Notes: a model not told the origin generated them from the sequence alone. DNA of 64,000 nucleotides from Xestospongia bergquistia (GCA_963965975.1 OZ014413.1:8458101-8522100), one strand, 5' to 3'. Shown: positions 1-12,928, counted from the first letter of the stretch. Numbers and translations are program-made.

Positions 1-605
1 ACCTATTGGTGGTAATGAAGCTCATCTTGCTCCAGAGATCCATAATATACGACCAGGTCCTGGTCGTGTCTTAAACTATCAGAAACAACCAGTTTGGGCA
101 GCTGGTGTGTTAACTTATGAGCTAGCTGGACACAGTAACCCTTTCCAAAATCCCAAGATTGATCAGAGAGCTTATGATGTTCGCTCTCTACCTCCTCTCT
201 CATCTACATATTGTCGGGTTAGACTAGTGAACATCAGTACTTACCACAATGGCCTAGAATAGCTATGATTAATAAGCTCTAGTCTAGTGAATGTCATTAT
301 GTACCACAGTGACCAAGGATAGTTTACCATTAGTAAGCTCTGAACTAGTGAATATCAGTGCTTGCCACAATGACTTAGTATTAGTATAGCTACCATTAGT
401 AAGCTCTGTAGATCTAGACTAGTTAATACCCACTTAAGTTGTCATTAATATGTTCTATAGTTTAATTATTACTCTCTTATAGGGATCTGCTCGTTCTCAA
501 GTTTTACCTTCAGACTTAACAAGACTTGTGGAATCGATGTTGGCATTTGAACCAGATGGTCGTCCCACATTGGAAGAAGCCCTCAGAAGAGTATCACGCA
601 TGTAA
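1..605 (+). CDS. PINK1-like protein kinase, 3' end only (last two exons)
   Basis: Two terminal exons, about 1-217 (open at the window edge, frame starts at base 2) and 483-605, stop TAA 603-605. They encode the C-lobe of a protein kinase: GGN, the APE motif, then an [19 protein letters not shown] stretch and an ELAG-NPF segment. This layout is the hallmark of PINK1-family kinases after the activation loop. The catalytic loop and N-lobe lie outside the window. The sequence is nearly identical to the last two exons of the complete gene at 9360-14173, with a few substitutions (for example HLAPEIHNI against HFAPEILNT), so it is a recent tandem paralogue. The reading frame is intact here, so I cannot call it a pseudogene. 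A poly(A) signal AATAAA follows at 629-634. Confidence 0.8.
218..430 (+). repeat. intronic ~61-bp minisatellite
   Basis: The last intron of the partial kinase gene holds about three degenerate tandem copies of a ~61-bp unit (core: ctctagtctagtgaatgtc ... ccattagtaag). The same unit sits in the homologous intron at 13806-13990 and, in reverse orientation, at 24030-24310. Confidence 0.7.
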
Positions 606-1061
606 AACTTGCTGTGTCACTCTATAAAAATAAAGCTGTTACTAAAACGTTTATATATAGTATTACTTATTATATAGTTTGTATTGATTCTATGATGATG
701 ATATAGCTAGTTATAAAGAACAATTGTCATGCGATATTGTCTTGTTAATTTAGCTTGTAAATATTTTCACTAATTAAGCTTGTAATTTTTTCAGTTCATT
801 TTGTTTATAATGTATCCTTTATTAGTCTATATTATTGTATTAGTACATGTACTTATTATTGCTATACTAACCATATACTAACTAGTTGTGATTGAATTAC
901 ATGTATACATTCTCTATATGTACATGTGTGAGATTTCTTTACTCTTATTGTTGTTACATTTATTTCAATAACAATAAGTTTTTGTTTAGTGCTTCACAAG
1001 CTAAAGAATTAGATCCTTGTTACCATAGTAACAGATAATTACTTGTGGGAGGAGTCTCATC
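606..1061 (+). other. intergenic, duplicated flank
   Basis: This is the 3' flank of the partial kinase plus the 5' flank of the broken ALKBH8-like fragment. It aligns almost base for base with 14174-14631. No gene is seen. The AATAAA at 629-634 is the likely poly(A) signal of the partial kinase. Confidence 0.75.
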
Positions 1062-1221
1062 ATGGATGACAAGAAGTTGACAAAGAAATAAAGAGAAAGA
1101 TGGCTCAAGTATTGTTTCGACTCCCAGACTGGGATATCCAATTCTCTGCTGAGCCCACTACAAAAATATTCATTGGTAATGCTGGTATACAAACTGGTGT
1201 AGATGAGATTCTATTAAAACA
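1062..1221 (+). pseudogene. 5' fragment of ALKBH8-like gene, frameshifted
   Basis: Nearly identical to 14632-14790, the first ~53 codons of the intact ALKBH8-like gene. One base is missing in the A-run of the ninth to tenth codons, so the frame meets TAA right after KLTKK. Homology stops abruptly near 1221, in the middle of the RRM-like segment. The rest of the gene is absent. It is a truncated duplicate, co-duplicated with the kinase 3' end upstream. Confidence 0.85.
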
Positions 1222-1235
1222 ATTAATAAGTAATT

Positions 1236-1455
1236 GTATACAAGTTATAATTTATATTGTACACGTGTGATATTTCTTTACTATTATTGCTATTATGTAT
1301 ATTTCAGTAACAATAAATAATACTTATATGCTTTTGTTTAGTGCTTCAGTAGATATTCACTTTAACAAAAGAAACTAATTGAAGATTGTAGATCTTGCTG
1401 TCATAGTAACAAAACATGAACTATTTATGAGAGGAGTCCACATAGTAGATTGATC
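1236..1455 (+). repeat. diverged extra copy of the ALKBH8-like 5' flank
   Basis: After the truncated fragment, the upstream region repeats in diverged form. The shared blocks include a tgtgatatttctttact stretch, ttttgtttagtgcttca, a catagtaacaaa-like stretch and a gaggagtc block, in the same order as in 890-1062 and 14455-14632. The ATG position is not conserved (tagtagattga). This looks like a third, older copy of the promoter/5' UTR region. Confidence 0.6.
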
Positions 1456-2402
1456 TGGTTCATCAGGCCTTGTCTAAACTCTCAAATACTTTCTGGCAAT
1501 CTTGGTATAACAATCTCAGCAATTAAAATTTATTTATGTATCAATGCAGCTATACTTATATATCATTGTACTATACATGTAACAATTAATATACCAATAT
1601 ACATGATATGTGTATAAACAAAACATATTTTGTATTACTATTAATCAGTGGTGTTAAAGGAGCAACTGAATCAACATAGGAAAATAAAATCAAATGAATA
1701 GAAAGCATGTTATTATAAATGCCTTGAGTGGATTAATTCATACATTATAGCTAACAAGATATTAGTCATTTGTTTTCTTTTTGCCAAAGTTGTAAAACCT
1801 ATATGAGAAACAAGATTATAATTTAAAATCATTCAGCAATTGTTTGATCACAATTACATAGTAAAATATTTTACATTTTAGATCCTAGCAACCTAGATAG
1901 ACCAAAGGCACCCATCAATATAGCACTTGTGGTTAGAGATAATAAATTCATTGGTTGCTATATGGCATCATCAGTTATAGTATATATTATGTTGTTTCTT
2001 TCAAACAACAATAAAATAAATGGACATAATTATGTGGACCCCTGCAGCTACATCCATTTTCAATTGATATCAATGAATATTGTTAGAGATACACCCCTCC
2101 TCAACAATTTGAGGATGTGGCAATGAGCAAAATCTAGTGAGTTTGTGTTTGCAGCTTGTTCTCTGGTGAATGGTTGACAGTTTGTATCTTTAGTTATAAC
2201 ATTTAACACATTTCTATGAGCTTCCTTACATATAGTACAGTCTGTATTAACACAGCCATAGTGAGTATAATAATCTAGTCATATATACTGTTTGTCCTCC
2301 AGGTGGATGTGCGGAACATTACAGAAAAAGGTTATAATATTTTACTGCTATAGCAGTAAAATATTATAACTAAACAGGTACATGCATAGTTAGTTAGTTT
2401 CA
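1456..2402. other. intergenic, no gene recognised
   Basis: AT-rich sequence between the duplicated block and the 3' end of the minus-strand kinase. A 65-codon open frame at 1929-2126 has no recognisable features. The only structure seen is the palindrome at 2331-2370. Confidence 0.6.
2331..2370. repeat. perfect 40-bp palindrome
   Basis: Two 20-base arms (gttataatattttactgcta and its exact reverse complement) with no loop, 33 bp past the stop of the minus-strand kinase gene. It would form a cruciform or an RNA hairpin in the 3' UTR. Confidence 0.9.
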
Positions 2403-5400
2403 TTATACCTCTTCAATAGAAGAACGTAGTTTATATCTTTTTAAACTTGAAGAGACAACCTTCCAAAAACATTTTGCTGTTTCCTCTGTACAGGATTCAG
2501 TATCTGTTATAGCAATGGAACAAAAAGATTCTAAATCTTCTAGCTGATCTTCATAATAATCAGCCTGTAAAATAATAAAATGTCAATTGTTATGCTACAT
2601 GTAAATAAATTTGGTCATACCAAACGAGCATCGTCACGATTTTCTGAATAAGCCAATTGTCCAGTGTAAGTTTCAAGTGTAAGCTACAAAAAGATATCAA
2701 TTAGTATATGATAGATTTTGATGCCACTCACAATGCCATATGCATATACATCTCCTTTAGGTCCATATTTACCATCCATGTATTCTGGTGGAAAGTATCC
2801 TTTAGTGCCTACCATGCATGATGATGTCATATTAATTAGTGTTGTATTTCCAACTTGACATGGCATTTGAACTGTAAATCCAAAATCACAGACTTTAGCT
2901 TGGTAGTGTTGGTCAAGAAGGACATTGGATCTGCAAAAAAATAATAATTAGTAACCTCTATAAGAATATTAATTTAGCTGTCTTAACAAACAGGCTTGTA
3001 TACATAATAATATACTTACGATTTAATGTCTTGATGTACTAATGGTGGTGACTCAGCATGTAAGTAAGCAAGACCTTTTGCAGTATCCACTAGAATACTT
3101 TTCCTTTGACTCCATGTAAGTGTCTATAAAATGGACATGATTGTATTATGGGACAAAAAGTGCCAGATATTTTAATATAATCACGCACATTTATTTGTCA
3201 TAGTAAAATAATTTAAAACTCTCTTAAAATTACAACAAAAACTTGAACTTGCAAAATTTTCAGTCCTTTTTTGCATGAAGGCAACCGATAAAATCAATTA
3301 CAAATGTGTTGAGATTTGAGAAATCAAGTTTGCAAGGAGCTTACCATTATAAAACAAATTAACAACAAGGTAAATTAACAATTCAATATTGCAAAACAAT
3401 TCGTTTAGCAAAATAAATTACTAGTATCTAGTAAATGACACAGTCACAGTGTAACATAACATATTTATGCATCTTAAGTAACTTAGTGTCAACATGAAAG
3501 AATAACTATCATGTGAAAAGAATTAATCAGTAATACCTTCAAGTGATGTATGTTGATGAATAATGATTGACAACTCATATAAGGAAAAATTAAAGCAGAT
3601 TTTTCAGCACAATAACCCATTAATGGTAACAGATTAGGATGTCTATACCTTGAATGCACACATAGTTAACATGATACATTAATATGTCACTGGATATAAT
3701 ACCTTGTCAAAATTTGCAACTCATTTGTGACAATGTCTTTAGATTTAGTTTTGTTTAAAAGAGCTTTCCTGCCCTCCTACAACAAAATTAAATGTCATTA
3801 TTAATTAATGCAAAGGTATAAAAGCAAGATTTAATTTTATTGCCTGGCATGTTGGTCCTATTTTTATTAATTTTTTTGGACACATGTCATGTATATGCTG
3901 TATAATATATCCATTCATGATTTATTCTATTGTTTTATGTGACAATTAAAAGCAACAAATACAACAAATGAACTAAGCCACACATTAACTACTAACACAC
4001 ATGGCAATGACTTTAGTAAATAAAAGTTTACTGTGAGCACTAAGACAATAAGAGTAGCTTATTGAGCTTAGTGACATAGCTAGTGTGCTCTACTAGGTTT
4101 CTACTTTCCAAAACACCAATGTTTCACTGTGAAATTGGGATCTACAAATAATAAGATGATTCTTTAACAACAGTCTTGTTATACTAAAGCAAATCACTAA
4201 GGAGACTACATGGAAGAAGTGTCCAAATACATAAAGTATGCAGTATCAAAACAGCAACAGTCAGAATTCTTGAACATAACTTCCAATTATTGAGCACACA
4301 AGAAGCACAAATCCTCCCAAAATCTTAGCATAATTCACTGTTTATCATGACCTGCTTAAAAGAATATTACCATAGTTTATTGAGCTAAACCCTCCTCTTT
4401 GGTGTGTGAGAAGGGTCTAGTAAACATCACATCAAAACTTTAATTTAATTACATTAAGTGAGAATGAAGAAGCCATGTAGACACCAACAGTCTCGTCTTT
4501 TAGTATGTGTTGCTTACATTTGAAGATTTATGTTTTAAACTCATATGTACAGGTGTATATACATTATACAGTATCATAAAACAGACTCACCATAATATTA
4601 AACATTAGAGTTTCTTTTGTTCATACAAACAAGATACAAACTAGTAACATGCTATTTCCTACTGCCTATGTTTAGAGTCAATTGGTCAACTGAAATTTAA
4701 TCAATTGTGATATATGCTAGCCTTTCTTATGCATCAGAAAAAAGGAGAGTTAACTTGATAAATTATATCATAAATTAGCTAAATCCTAATATGGCAAATG
4801 ATATATATAAACAGATATGGTACAGTGACCTAGTTAATTATGGTACAATACAAATGTTGTGCAATTGAGGTGCCATTTTCATAACCTTACAAGCTAAAAT
4901 TGCCTTGCTTATAACACTACCATAGTATACCTCATTTAAAAGTTTCACAGCAACTTCTGCATGCCTATATATTCCTTTGTATACAGTGCCAAACCCTCCT
5001 TTTCCAATTTCTTCACAATTCAAAGCTGTAACGATTTTATCAATTTCTGTCGCAGGAATCATTAAAACATTTTGCTCTGAAAATTAACCAAAACATGAGA
5101 CTATATAACACCCATTTCACCTCTTACCTAATGATTCTTTTTGATCTCTAGTTATGATCACTTCCTTGTTTACAGTGGCACCTTCTGTTTTGAAAATAGA
5201 TAAAGAATAATAATGATAATAATAACTACAACAATAATCTTAGTCAAGTAAAATAGCTAATTGTTCCTGTTAAGTTGTTAATGAAATTTGTAGTGCTTCA
5301 CACCTGAAATATCCAGGTCTGGACTTACACGTAAATAAAAGCCCTGGTTGGAGGTGATCATCACCAGGACAAGTGAAAAGCTAGTGCTATGAAGTATCCT

Positions 5401-8400
5401 TGCTATCAAAGCCATAAAACTTGAAAATATTGCTTTTCTACATGTAAATAGTTAAGTTGCTAGAATCAACTATTTCATATTGTAAGAGGTGTGTTGACAT
5501 TAAGACATGTCTTTGTCCTGTAAATTTATTCTCATTTACAAAAGGTTCCTGTGATGTCATGAAAAATGACTTTAAAAGCAAACAACTATAAAAAACAACG
5601 TTTGAATTTTTAAACAAGTTGCCTGGTTGGATTAGCAAATAAATGCTTAATTGAATACTTTTTTATTTATGTCTAAAAGATGCTCATAGGTATATATATA
5701 TAGTTAATAAATGTCTGGGTACTTCTTTGAGGATATCCATACCATTTATAGGCCTAAACTATACATTGTATGGAAAGGTATTGCTTCATACATACCTTCA
5801 TTTTTAAAAACTGGACAGAGCAACTTTTCAATTACTCTTTCTTCTAACAGATTTTGTAATGTGATATCATCAATGTCTTTAAGCAACTGCAATTCTGAAA
5901 TCATCGTAGGAGTCAATGATCCATCTGTGTTAATATCACTACTGTCTGTCTCATCAGCTGCTTCAAACACCCAATTCAAATCAAGGGAGCTTCTAAATAG
6001 ATCAGGTCTTTCGTGCTGAAGAACTTTTAAGGGTAAACCAATTGCAGCAGTTGGTTTGACATCAGTATATTCATTGAAAACATCATTAAACAAAGTAGCT
6101 CTTAGAAACTTTCTGTACTTCTGTTCATATCCCTTTAATTTAGTTTGCAAGTCTTGATTATGGCATAATTGCACAAGTTGTCGTAACAAGCCATAGTTAA
6201 GGTAGCTTATAAACAAATTACTTATAAGGAACTTGCAAAAATCCTCCATATTGCACACACTATCAAGTTGTTTGAGAGACATTTCCAATAGATCAGGTTT
6301 TCCACTCAAATTCTCAACTATTGACATGTGAAGTAAGTCTTTAGCTTCATGTAAATCAACATTACTGTGAAGTGAGCGTTTTATGTCAATCCATAAGTCA
6401 AAAAAGTCAATTTTTAATTCATCACATACAACTGACAACTCAGGAATGTTGCATATCTTGTCCATAATTTCAGCAACACCTAGTATTGTTTACAAATATA
6501 CATATATAGGGATTACAATCATACTATACTATTCATGTTTATATTTTTCAAATGAGTTAGAGCTGTCCTTATATCCATTTACCTAAAGTCTAATTTTGAT
6601 TGGAATTACTAATTGATTAATTAATTAGTGATTTTAGGTTGTAAAAACTAAAATTTCTGCATGACAAATTAATTTCATGGATTAAATATATAAAAATAAA
6701 TTTTAAATATATTGAAACGAATTATGAATTTTCAGTGTTAATACTTAAAAATCACTAAATTTTAATTTAAGATAGGATTTTTTACTGCCTACACAAGTGT
6801 GGCAGGCAGTTTTATAATTGTTTTGGGCCATAAGGAATTGTGTAAACTAATGTACTGCATAGTGATGAATAAAAGCAAAGCCCTTGTGCAATGAATAGCT
6901 AAAGTAGACTGACTGATATCAGTTTGAATGCTACTACTGCATGACAACTTACTAAATGGCAGGCAACAAGACTGTCTCAAGACTTGTAAATCATAGTTAT
7001 ATCAAGAGTGAAAAAGAAGGAACATTGAACTACTATTACATATTAATACCTTAGGACAAGTCCATTGCCCATATATGGAAATGATATGTTAGCACCAACT
7101 TAAGTTTAAACCACTTAGTCATGTGTAGCCTTGTACCCAGGCATTCAACAAATCCACTGTCAACTATGACGTAAAAATTCTTTTTACCACAATGTTCGAC
7201 AATCTACAATGGCTATCTGTACTGCTGATAGTAATTTCTCTATTCTATGCTCTAAAGCAACTAGGAAGACCAGAGCTATCTTTTCAAAAAGAGAACTCTT
7301 ATTCATTAAAGCATTATATCTAGAGCAATTAACCAACTGCTTGAATGCCTCCAGGTCTGCAATAGACTTGTCAAGAGACATAATTCAAGCTTTGCACTTG
7401 AGATAAATATATGAAGAGAGACCATCGTCTCTAGAAACGAAGACATCTAGTAGAGCAGTTAATTGAATCTCAATTGTACTGAACAAGTGTATCACTCTAT
7501 TTACATGCACTAAATCTCTGCACACAAATGATAATCTCGCACAAATTACATAAATTAAAATTGCATAAATTATGATAACTACATGCATGCACAAGCAGTA
7601 GTTACCAGGTAAGACAGGTATTCTTTCGTTTCGCCTGAACACCTGGGTACAAGGCTAGGTCATGCATTGCTACTTATGTGTTCAAGGAGATGGTCAGACT
7701 AGAACTTATCAGAAATGGAACAAAGAAAGAAAAAACAGGATAGACTACTATTAAAGCACCTAGTATCAACTAGTTCTAACTTTAAAACATGAACCTTTAG
7801 GTCTAACTAAAGTGGTCTCTAAGATGTTCCATACTGCTCCATAATGCTGTTTACAAAGTTTATTATTTACCAACAAGAGAGGATATTAGGTAATACTATA
7901 GTACATGATAAAAATTACATGACCATAAAGTTAACAGCAACTTAGCCTACGAAAGTATATCCCTTGTATGATAAAACTAAATGTCATAAGAGATAGCACT
8001 TGAAAGCATATGGAAGTTCAATGCTCCTTCCATCTTCTTCATGCACTCAGGGTTATATCTAATGTGAATAAAGACTCGTGGTGTTAAAACCAAAGTGACA
8101 TCAGCTTAATTATAATGTGTGTGATATTGACAGTCATGTTCTGCAAGTGACAGATCTTTAAAGTTCTGTTCTTTAATTTAGCTATATATTTTGTAGATTT
8201 AGATATAGCATTTGTAACACTTACTATCCCTGTAGTCCCATGACAGTAACATCTATCTCCATATGTATCTACTTATCACTACAATAATTAGCAAACAAGA
8301 TAGTCAAGGTGAGTAAAATTGTCATAACTTCAAAATTATTTAAAGAAATTTCTGAAGTTGAATTAGTAAGTAATAGTACTCTATAATTTTATTGTAGCAA

Positions 8401-9184
8401 ACACAACTCTTTGGCCATATCTGTGCTTTTTAAAAGGTCTTTCTGACCTTCAAGCTTTTCCTTCTTGTGCAACTGTTAGTTTGAACTGCTAAATTTTCTT
8501 CTTTCTATACCAAGTTTTGAGAATAGACACATAGTGGTTACCAATTTAGAACAGTTGAAAGTGCATTGACTAGTAACAGACACACATACCAAGTATTGTA
8601 ACAATCACCAACACCATGGTGGCAAGGGTTAATTAATCACAAACATTAACTTCAAACATTATAACCTTAAGCTTGTTTAGTTGCTATATCTATTGATATA
8701 CCTGCATTTGCTACAGAAATGGAGTCTTTTCTGTTGTTTGAAGAACCATCAAATGTTTTTTGATCCTTTTCTACTACAAAAAACAATAAACATTCAGTGA
8801 TAGTGTGACATATATAACGCATTCCAGCTTACCCTTAAAATGATCAGACTTTTCTGAAAGCATGTCATTAAGTTGTTGTGCGGCTCTTTTAGATGGTCCA
8901 CCCAAGTTTTCCAAAATATGGATAAATGTGTTCCATTGCCGTACCAATTTGGAAAGATCGTTTGTGAACTTTAATCCTGCCAGAAAGTCACTGACTATTG
9001 TTTCAAAGTCCCTTGACTCCATGACACCGTCAGTAATCAAATCAGCCGCCAACATTTCGTCAGCAAACTTGGGCATTGTCCCTTTTAAAGCTTGCTTGAG
9101 GTCAGCATGTTTTGATCGGATTACAGAATCTATGGTCCTCCCGAGTAATTTCATGTCATTGTCATTTTCTACGCAAGCTGCCAT
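2403..9184 (-). CDS. IRAK/receptor-like Ser/Thr kinase with N-terminal helical domains
   Basis: Eleven exons on the minus strand: 9184-8833, 8773-8702, 6479-5796, 5184-5128, 5076-4931, 3776-3703, 3648-3537, 3123-3020, 2930-2732, 2683-2621, 2564-2403; all joins keep phase and give about 674 residues. Residues 1-117 form a helical, CARD/death-like segment (inferred). Residues ~142-369 form a second helical domain that I do not recognise. The kinase domain spans ~408-674: glycine loop GKGGFG (413-418), VAVK Lys433, helix C Glu456, catalytic loop HQDIKSSN (529-536), DFG 549-551, and [10 protein letters not shown] at 575-584 as in IRAK/RLK kinases. The catalytic Asp and Lys are present, but the HRD arginine is Gln. 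There is no signal peptide or membrane span, so the protein is likely cytosolic and may act in innate signalling. The 1.15-kb and 2.2-kb introns hold no other gene; the larger one carries a TIR element. Confidence 0.8.
7126..7657. mobile_element. non-autonomous TIR element (MITE-like)
   Basis: The ends are inverted copies: tagccttgtacccagg at 7126-7141 and cctgggtacaaggcta at 7642-7657. They extend inward with partial matches (cattca against tgttcag). Possible target-site remnants read gtcatgtg on the left and gtcatgca on the right, one base out from the right end; an 8-bp duplication would fit hAT, but it is imperfect. Only short open frames lie inside, with no transposase. It sits in the third intron-side gap of the IRAK-like gene. 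Confidence 0.65.
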
Positions 9185-9359
9185 ATCGCTGACTGGCTGG
9201 GGTCTCCCTGTTTCTGGGCCACACCCATTACGTAACTGAGCGTGATAAGAGGACAGGAAAGTTGTTAACCTATGTCTATCCTATGAGCGTCGTTTATACC
9301 GTCGGTTTATACTATCTAAGACAGAGATGTTAGCTCAGTACTAGCATTAAAAAACTCTG
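9185..9359. promoter_or_regulatory. bidirectional promoter between two kinase genes
   Basis: Only 175 bp separate the start codon of the minus-strand IRAK-like kinase (9184) from that of the plus-strand PINK1-like kinase (9360). It is more GC-rich than its surroundings. It contains a ccacaccc box, tacgtaa, a gataag motif and a direct repeat of gtttatac (9292-9299, 9305-9312). No TATA box is seen. Shared control of the two genes is an inference from spacing. Confidence 0.6.
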
Positions 9360-12300
9360 ATGGACCTTCATAAGGCTGCTTCAAAAGTTGATCAAACAGA
9401 TGGAGATTCTCCTCCTCTAGAGAATTTCTATTCCTTATCACTGGAATCACAAGTAATAGAATCTTATTCTATATATGTATATCTATCAAAACTACACAAA
9501 TTTGGATGGCAAAGTTAATATATATATACGCTACTTTCTTATAGGCTTGGATTAAACTTCATACTGCTTGTAAAGAGGAGCATATGGTGATATGTATTGA
9601 GATAACTGATGATTCCCCTCCATCTTCACAAAGAATACAACCTCTCATTGTCAATTTAGCAAGAGAGGTCTCACAAATCCCATTCTTTAGAGTCAAATTT
9701 GAAATATTACATACTTATGATCAGGTATCTATATTTATCCAAAATTTTACCAAAAATTGTCATGGTGGGTGTTTAGAAAATAATTTAAAGATGAATTTGA
9801 TAGTGGAATGTGTATTAGTTAGTATCATTTTCAGAAAGCTATAAATAAAAGTTTAATGGGTAAAGAAAAGCAGCTATCTTTCATATTATATTGGGTAAGT
9901 GAAAAACACAGAAAATTTAAACAAGCATGAGAATATAATCATAAGAGGAAATCCTGAATTACAAATAGTAGAAAAAAATTACAATTAGATATAAATCCTA
10001 GACCTTAAACCAGGACCTTTAAACTCTTTAGCACAAAATGCATAGTTAATATTATTCTGCATGAGGTCAATTACATAAATGTAAGACTAGCATTGCTAAA
10101 ATGTTTTTATAGATATTACATTTATCAATTAAAATCTTCTCTTTTACAATTTTATACTTAGTTACGTGAAGATTTAGGAGAAGTGCGCTTAGCTCCTTCT
10201 ATTCTTATTGTCTTCTTTGATGATGATTGTGTCCGTGTGAAGAAAGCTGAGGGGGAGGAAGGTATTAAAATGGCTATACAAACTAAAGCACTCCACAAAA
10301 CAATTAAAGATTTTATAAATCAGCGAATAAAACTAAAGATAGTAGAAAGATTTGCTGAGAACTTTGCCGGACCATTAGCTGATTTAGCCAGACAGAGGAG
10401 ACAGTCTAGTGCAGAATATAAGCTAAAACTAAAGCAAGACCAGAAAGAGGAAGAAAAACTGCAAAAAAACAAGGAAGGTGACATAGAGCAAAATCTTAAA
10501 GACAAGGAAGAAAAACGAGAACTAAACCTTGAGAAGACACAGGAGACAGAAAAACAAGAGGAAGAGGACATAGAACTAAACCTTGAGAAGATGCACGAGA
10601 CAGAAAAGCAAGAGGCAAGATATTTAGGATGTACCTCAGAAAACAATTGTAAATCACTAATTTTGAAGAGTGAATTTGACCAGGCTCTCTTTCCTGTTGT
10701 AAGTTTATCCAATTGATTCCTATGTTGTTCAACTATATGTTTAATTTTGTTCACTTTTTAACTTAAATTGTTTATGAACATGCCACTAACAAAAAACAAT
10801 AACAATTTCAACATTTTGAATAATTTCTGGCCATCCCTGTGTAGGCAATGCTAATTAGTTAACTAAAATTAAGATATTTGTAAAGGATAGTGTTTGCGTG
10901 TAATTTTCTTTTTTTCTTTCCAGTGCCCAGGCAATCATCTTTCAGATTTTTCTATCTCTAGTAATGATAACAGGAAAAATGAGGAATTAATTTATTTAAA
11001 AAGAAGAGTGAAACAGCTTATAGACAATGTTGAAGAACTGGATGTCAGACGACAAACATTAGAGAGTGAGAATGACCGTTTATTGACCTCATTACAGCAA
11101 CATCAAAAGTTTTTGAATCAGATAATCATGGATATGTCACAGATGAAGAAAGAAAACCAAGTAGGCTAATTTAAATTCTTATTTCCATGACTAGTCTGGA
11201 TATTTTTGCATTATAAAAAGCAACTTAACTACATTAATGAAACAATTATACTAGTGGTATGGATGTTAAAATAGATGAGACCATTTTGTTTTCTTGCGTG
11301 TGTATATGTTCGCTAGATTTCAAGATTTTAATGTATTGATATATTTATTGCTGTGGATCCTAAGATTGATTTGTATGTTAGTAATATATGTATAATAATG
11401 GTTCATCAATCCATGAGCATTATATGACAAGATTACAATTGAAAAAATTATCGTAAGATTGTTTTGGAAGATACTGATTTCACATCACAAGATTGGATAA
11501 TTTGCAGCAGTGTCTGAGAAAGACAATAGCTATACAAATCTAGAAATATAGACAGAGAAGCAAGCTAGCAAGAAGCTTTGAGCACAATATGTTACACTCA
11601 TTGCTCTAGCACTCACAGTTATTGTTAATAAAATTGGTTGCTACAAGATGTGATTAATTTTCATGCATCACTTTTAAATGTCACGTACAACAGTACAATA
11701 AAACGTAGCAAGTAAATAAATATAGTTAACAAAATGATTATAGAAAAATTGTCCAAGGGCAATCAATATTGCTTGTCATGAGATTCATATAACCTGCCAT
11801 ATACATTTGTAAAGAGGCACATATCAAAATTTTTTGGGCTTTCTCTATTTCAATATCGAAATATCAACATAATTATTATTTAAAATTTATAGTCGTGTTG
11901 AATTAATTGTTAGGCTAAAAGTGATGAAAGTAACGAACTCAAGTTGACTGTTGAAGAATTGGAATATGAAAAGGACATTTTGGAGAGGAAATTGAAGAAT
12001 CAAGATGAATTGTTGAAGTTGAAGGATCAGGAAATGAGAAACAATCAGGTAGAATCCACTTTGATAAATGTAATATATTGTGTGATTGGAAAATTAATTG
12101 TAAAAGACTTAAACTGTTTATTGCATTGATATTGCACATTCAGTATTAACTGTTTTAATAATTAATTCTCTTCTTTATTTTCAGGTCCCAAGACAAGGGG
12201 TCATTGAGAGACCATCTAGAATTAAAGAACTTGAGGAAGAATTACTGGAAACCAGAATGCTTTATGCTTGTATTCTAGAAGATATGGACATTGTAAGTAA

Positions 12301-12893
12301 ATGTTCTTGATATTATGGAAATTGGTTTCTCAATTTAGAGTTTTAGTAATTATAGTATAACAACTTAGTAAATGTGTTACTAGTATTACATCAGGAGTGT
12401 ACATGAAGTCATGACAACAATTAAATTATACACTAAAGTAACAAGTACAATAGAACACTCAATCATGTATATATATTAGTGTGTAGTAGTAGTAATAGTT
12501 TAATGTAGTGTGAGTGCCGAATTAAGTTGTGCTAAAATCAAATGACATATCCTACTAGCCAGGAGCCCATGGGTCTCACTGTGACACTCATGAGCGTATA
12601 TATATTAACCTTAATGCTAAAAGTATGTATGCTAATAATGTAGTATTAACTCTAGTTTTAGGCACTTACAAATTATTTTTTTACTTCTACTATTTGTCTT
12701 TTTAACCTACATGTCCTGAATGTTTTCTTTATAGCTTGGTGTGATAGCTAAGCAACAACAAGGAACAGTTGTACGAGTAAAATGTACAAAGAGAGGTCTT
12801 CCTTATCCTAATAGAGTGTATGCTTTGAAATTAGTTGCTAATGTGCTGGCAACTACTACTATGACTAAAGTAAGATATTGTTTTGATGATAAT

Positions 12894-12928
<35 letters not shown>

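Noticed and set aside
5711..6019. 102-codon plus-strand frame
   Set aside because: Antisense to the well-supported exon 5796-6479 of the IRAK-like gene.
8862..9239. 125-codon plus-strand frame
   Set aside because: Antisense to the first exon of the IRAK-like gene, which has proper splice junctions and a downstream kinase domain.
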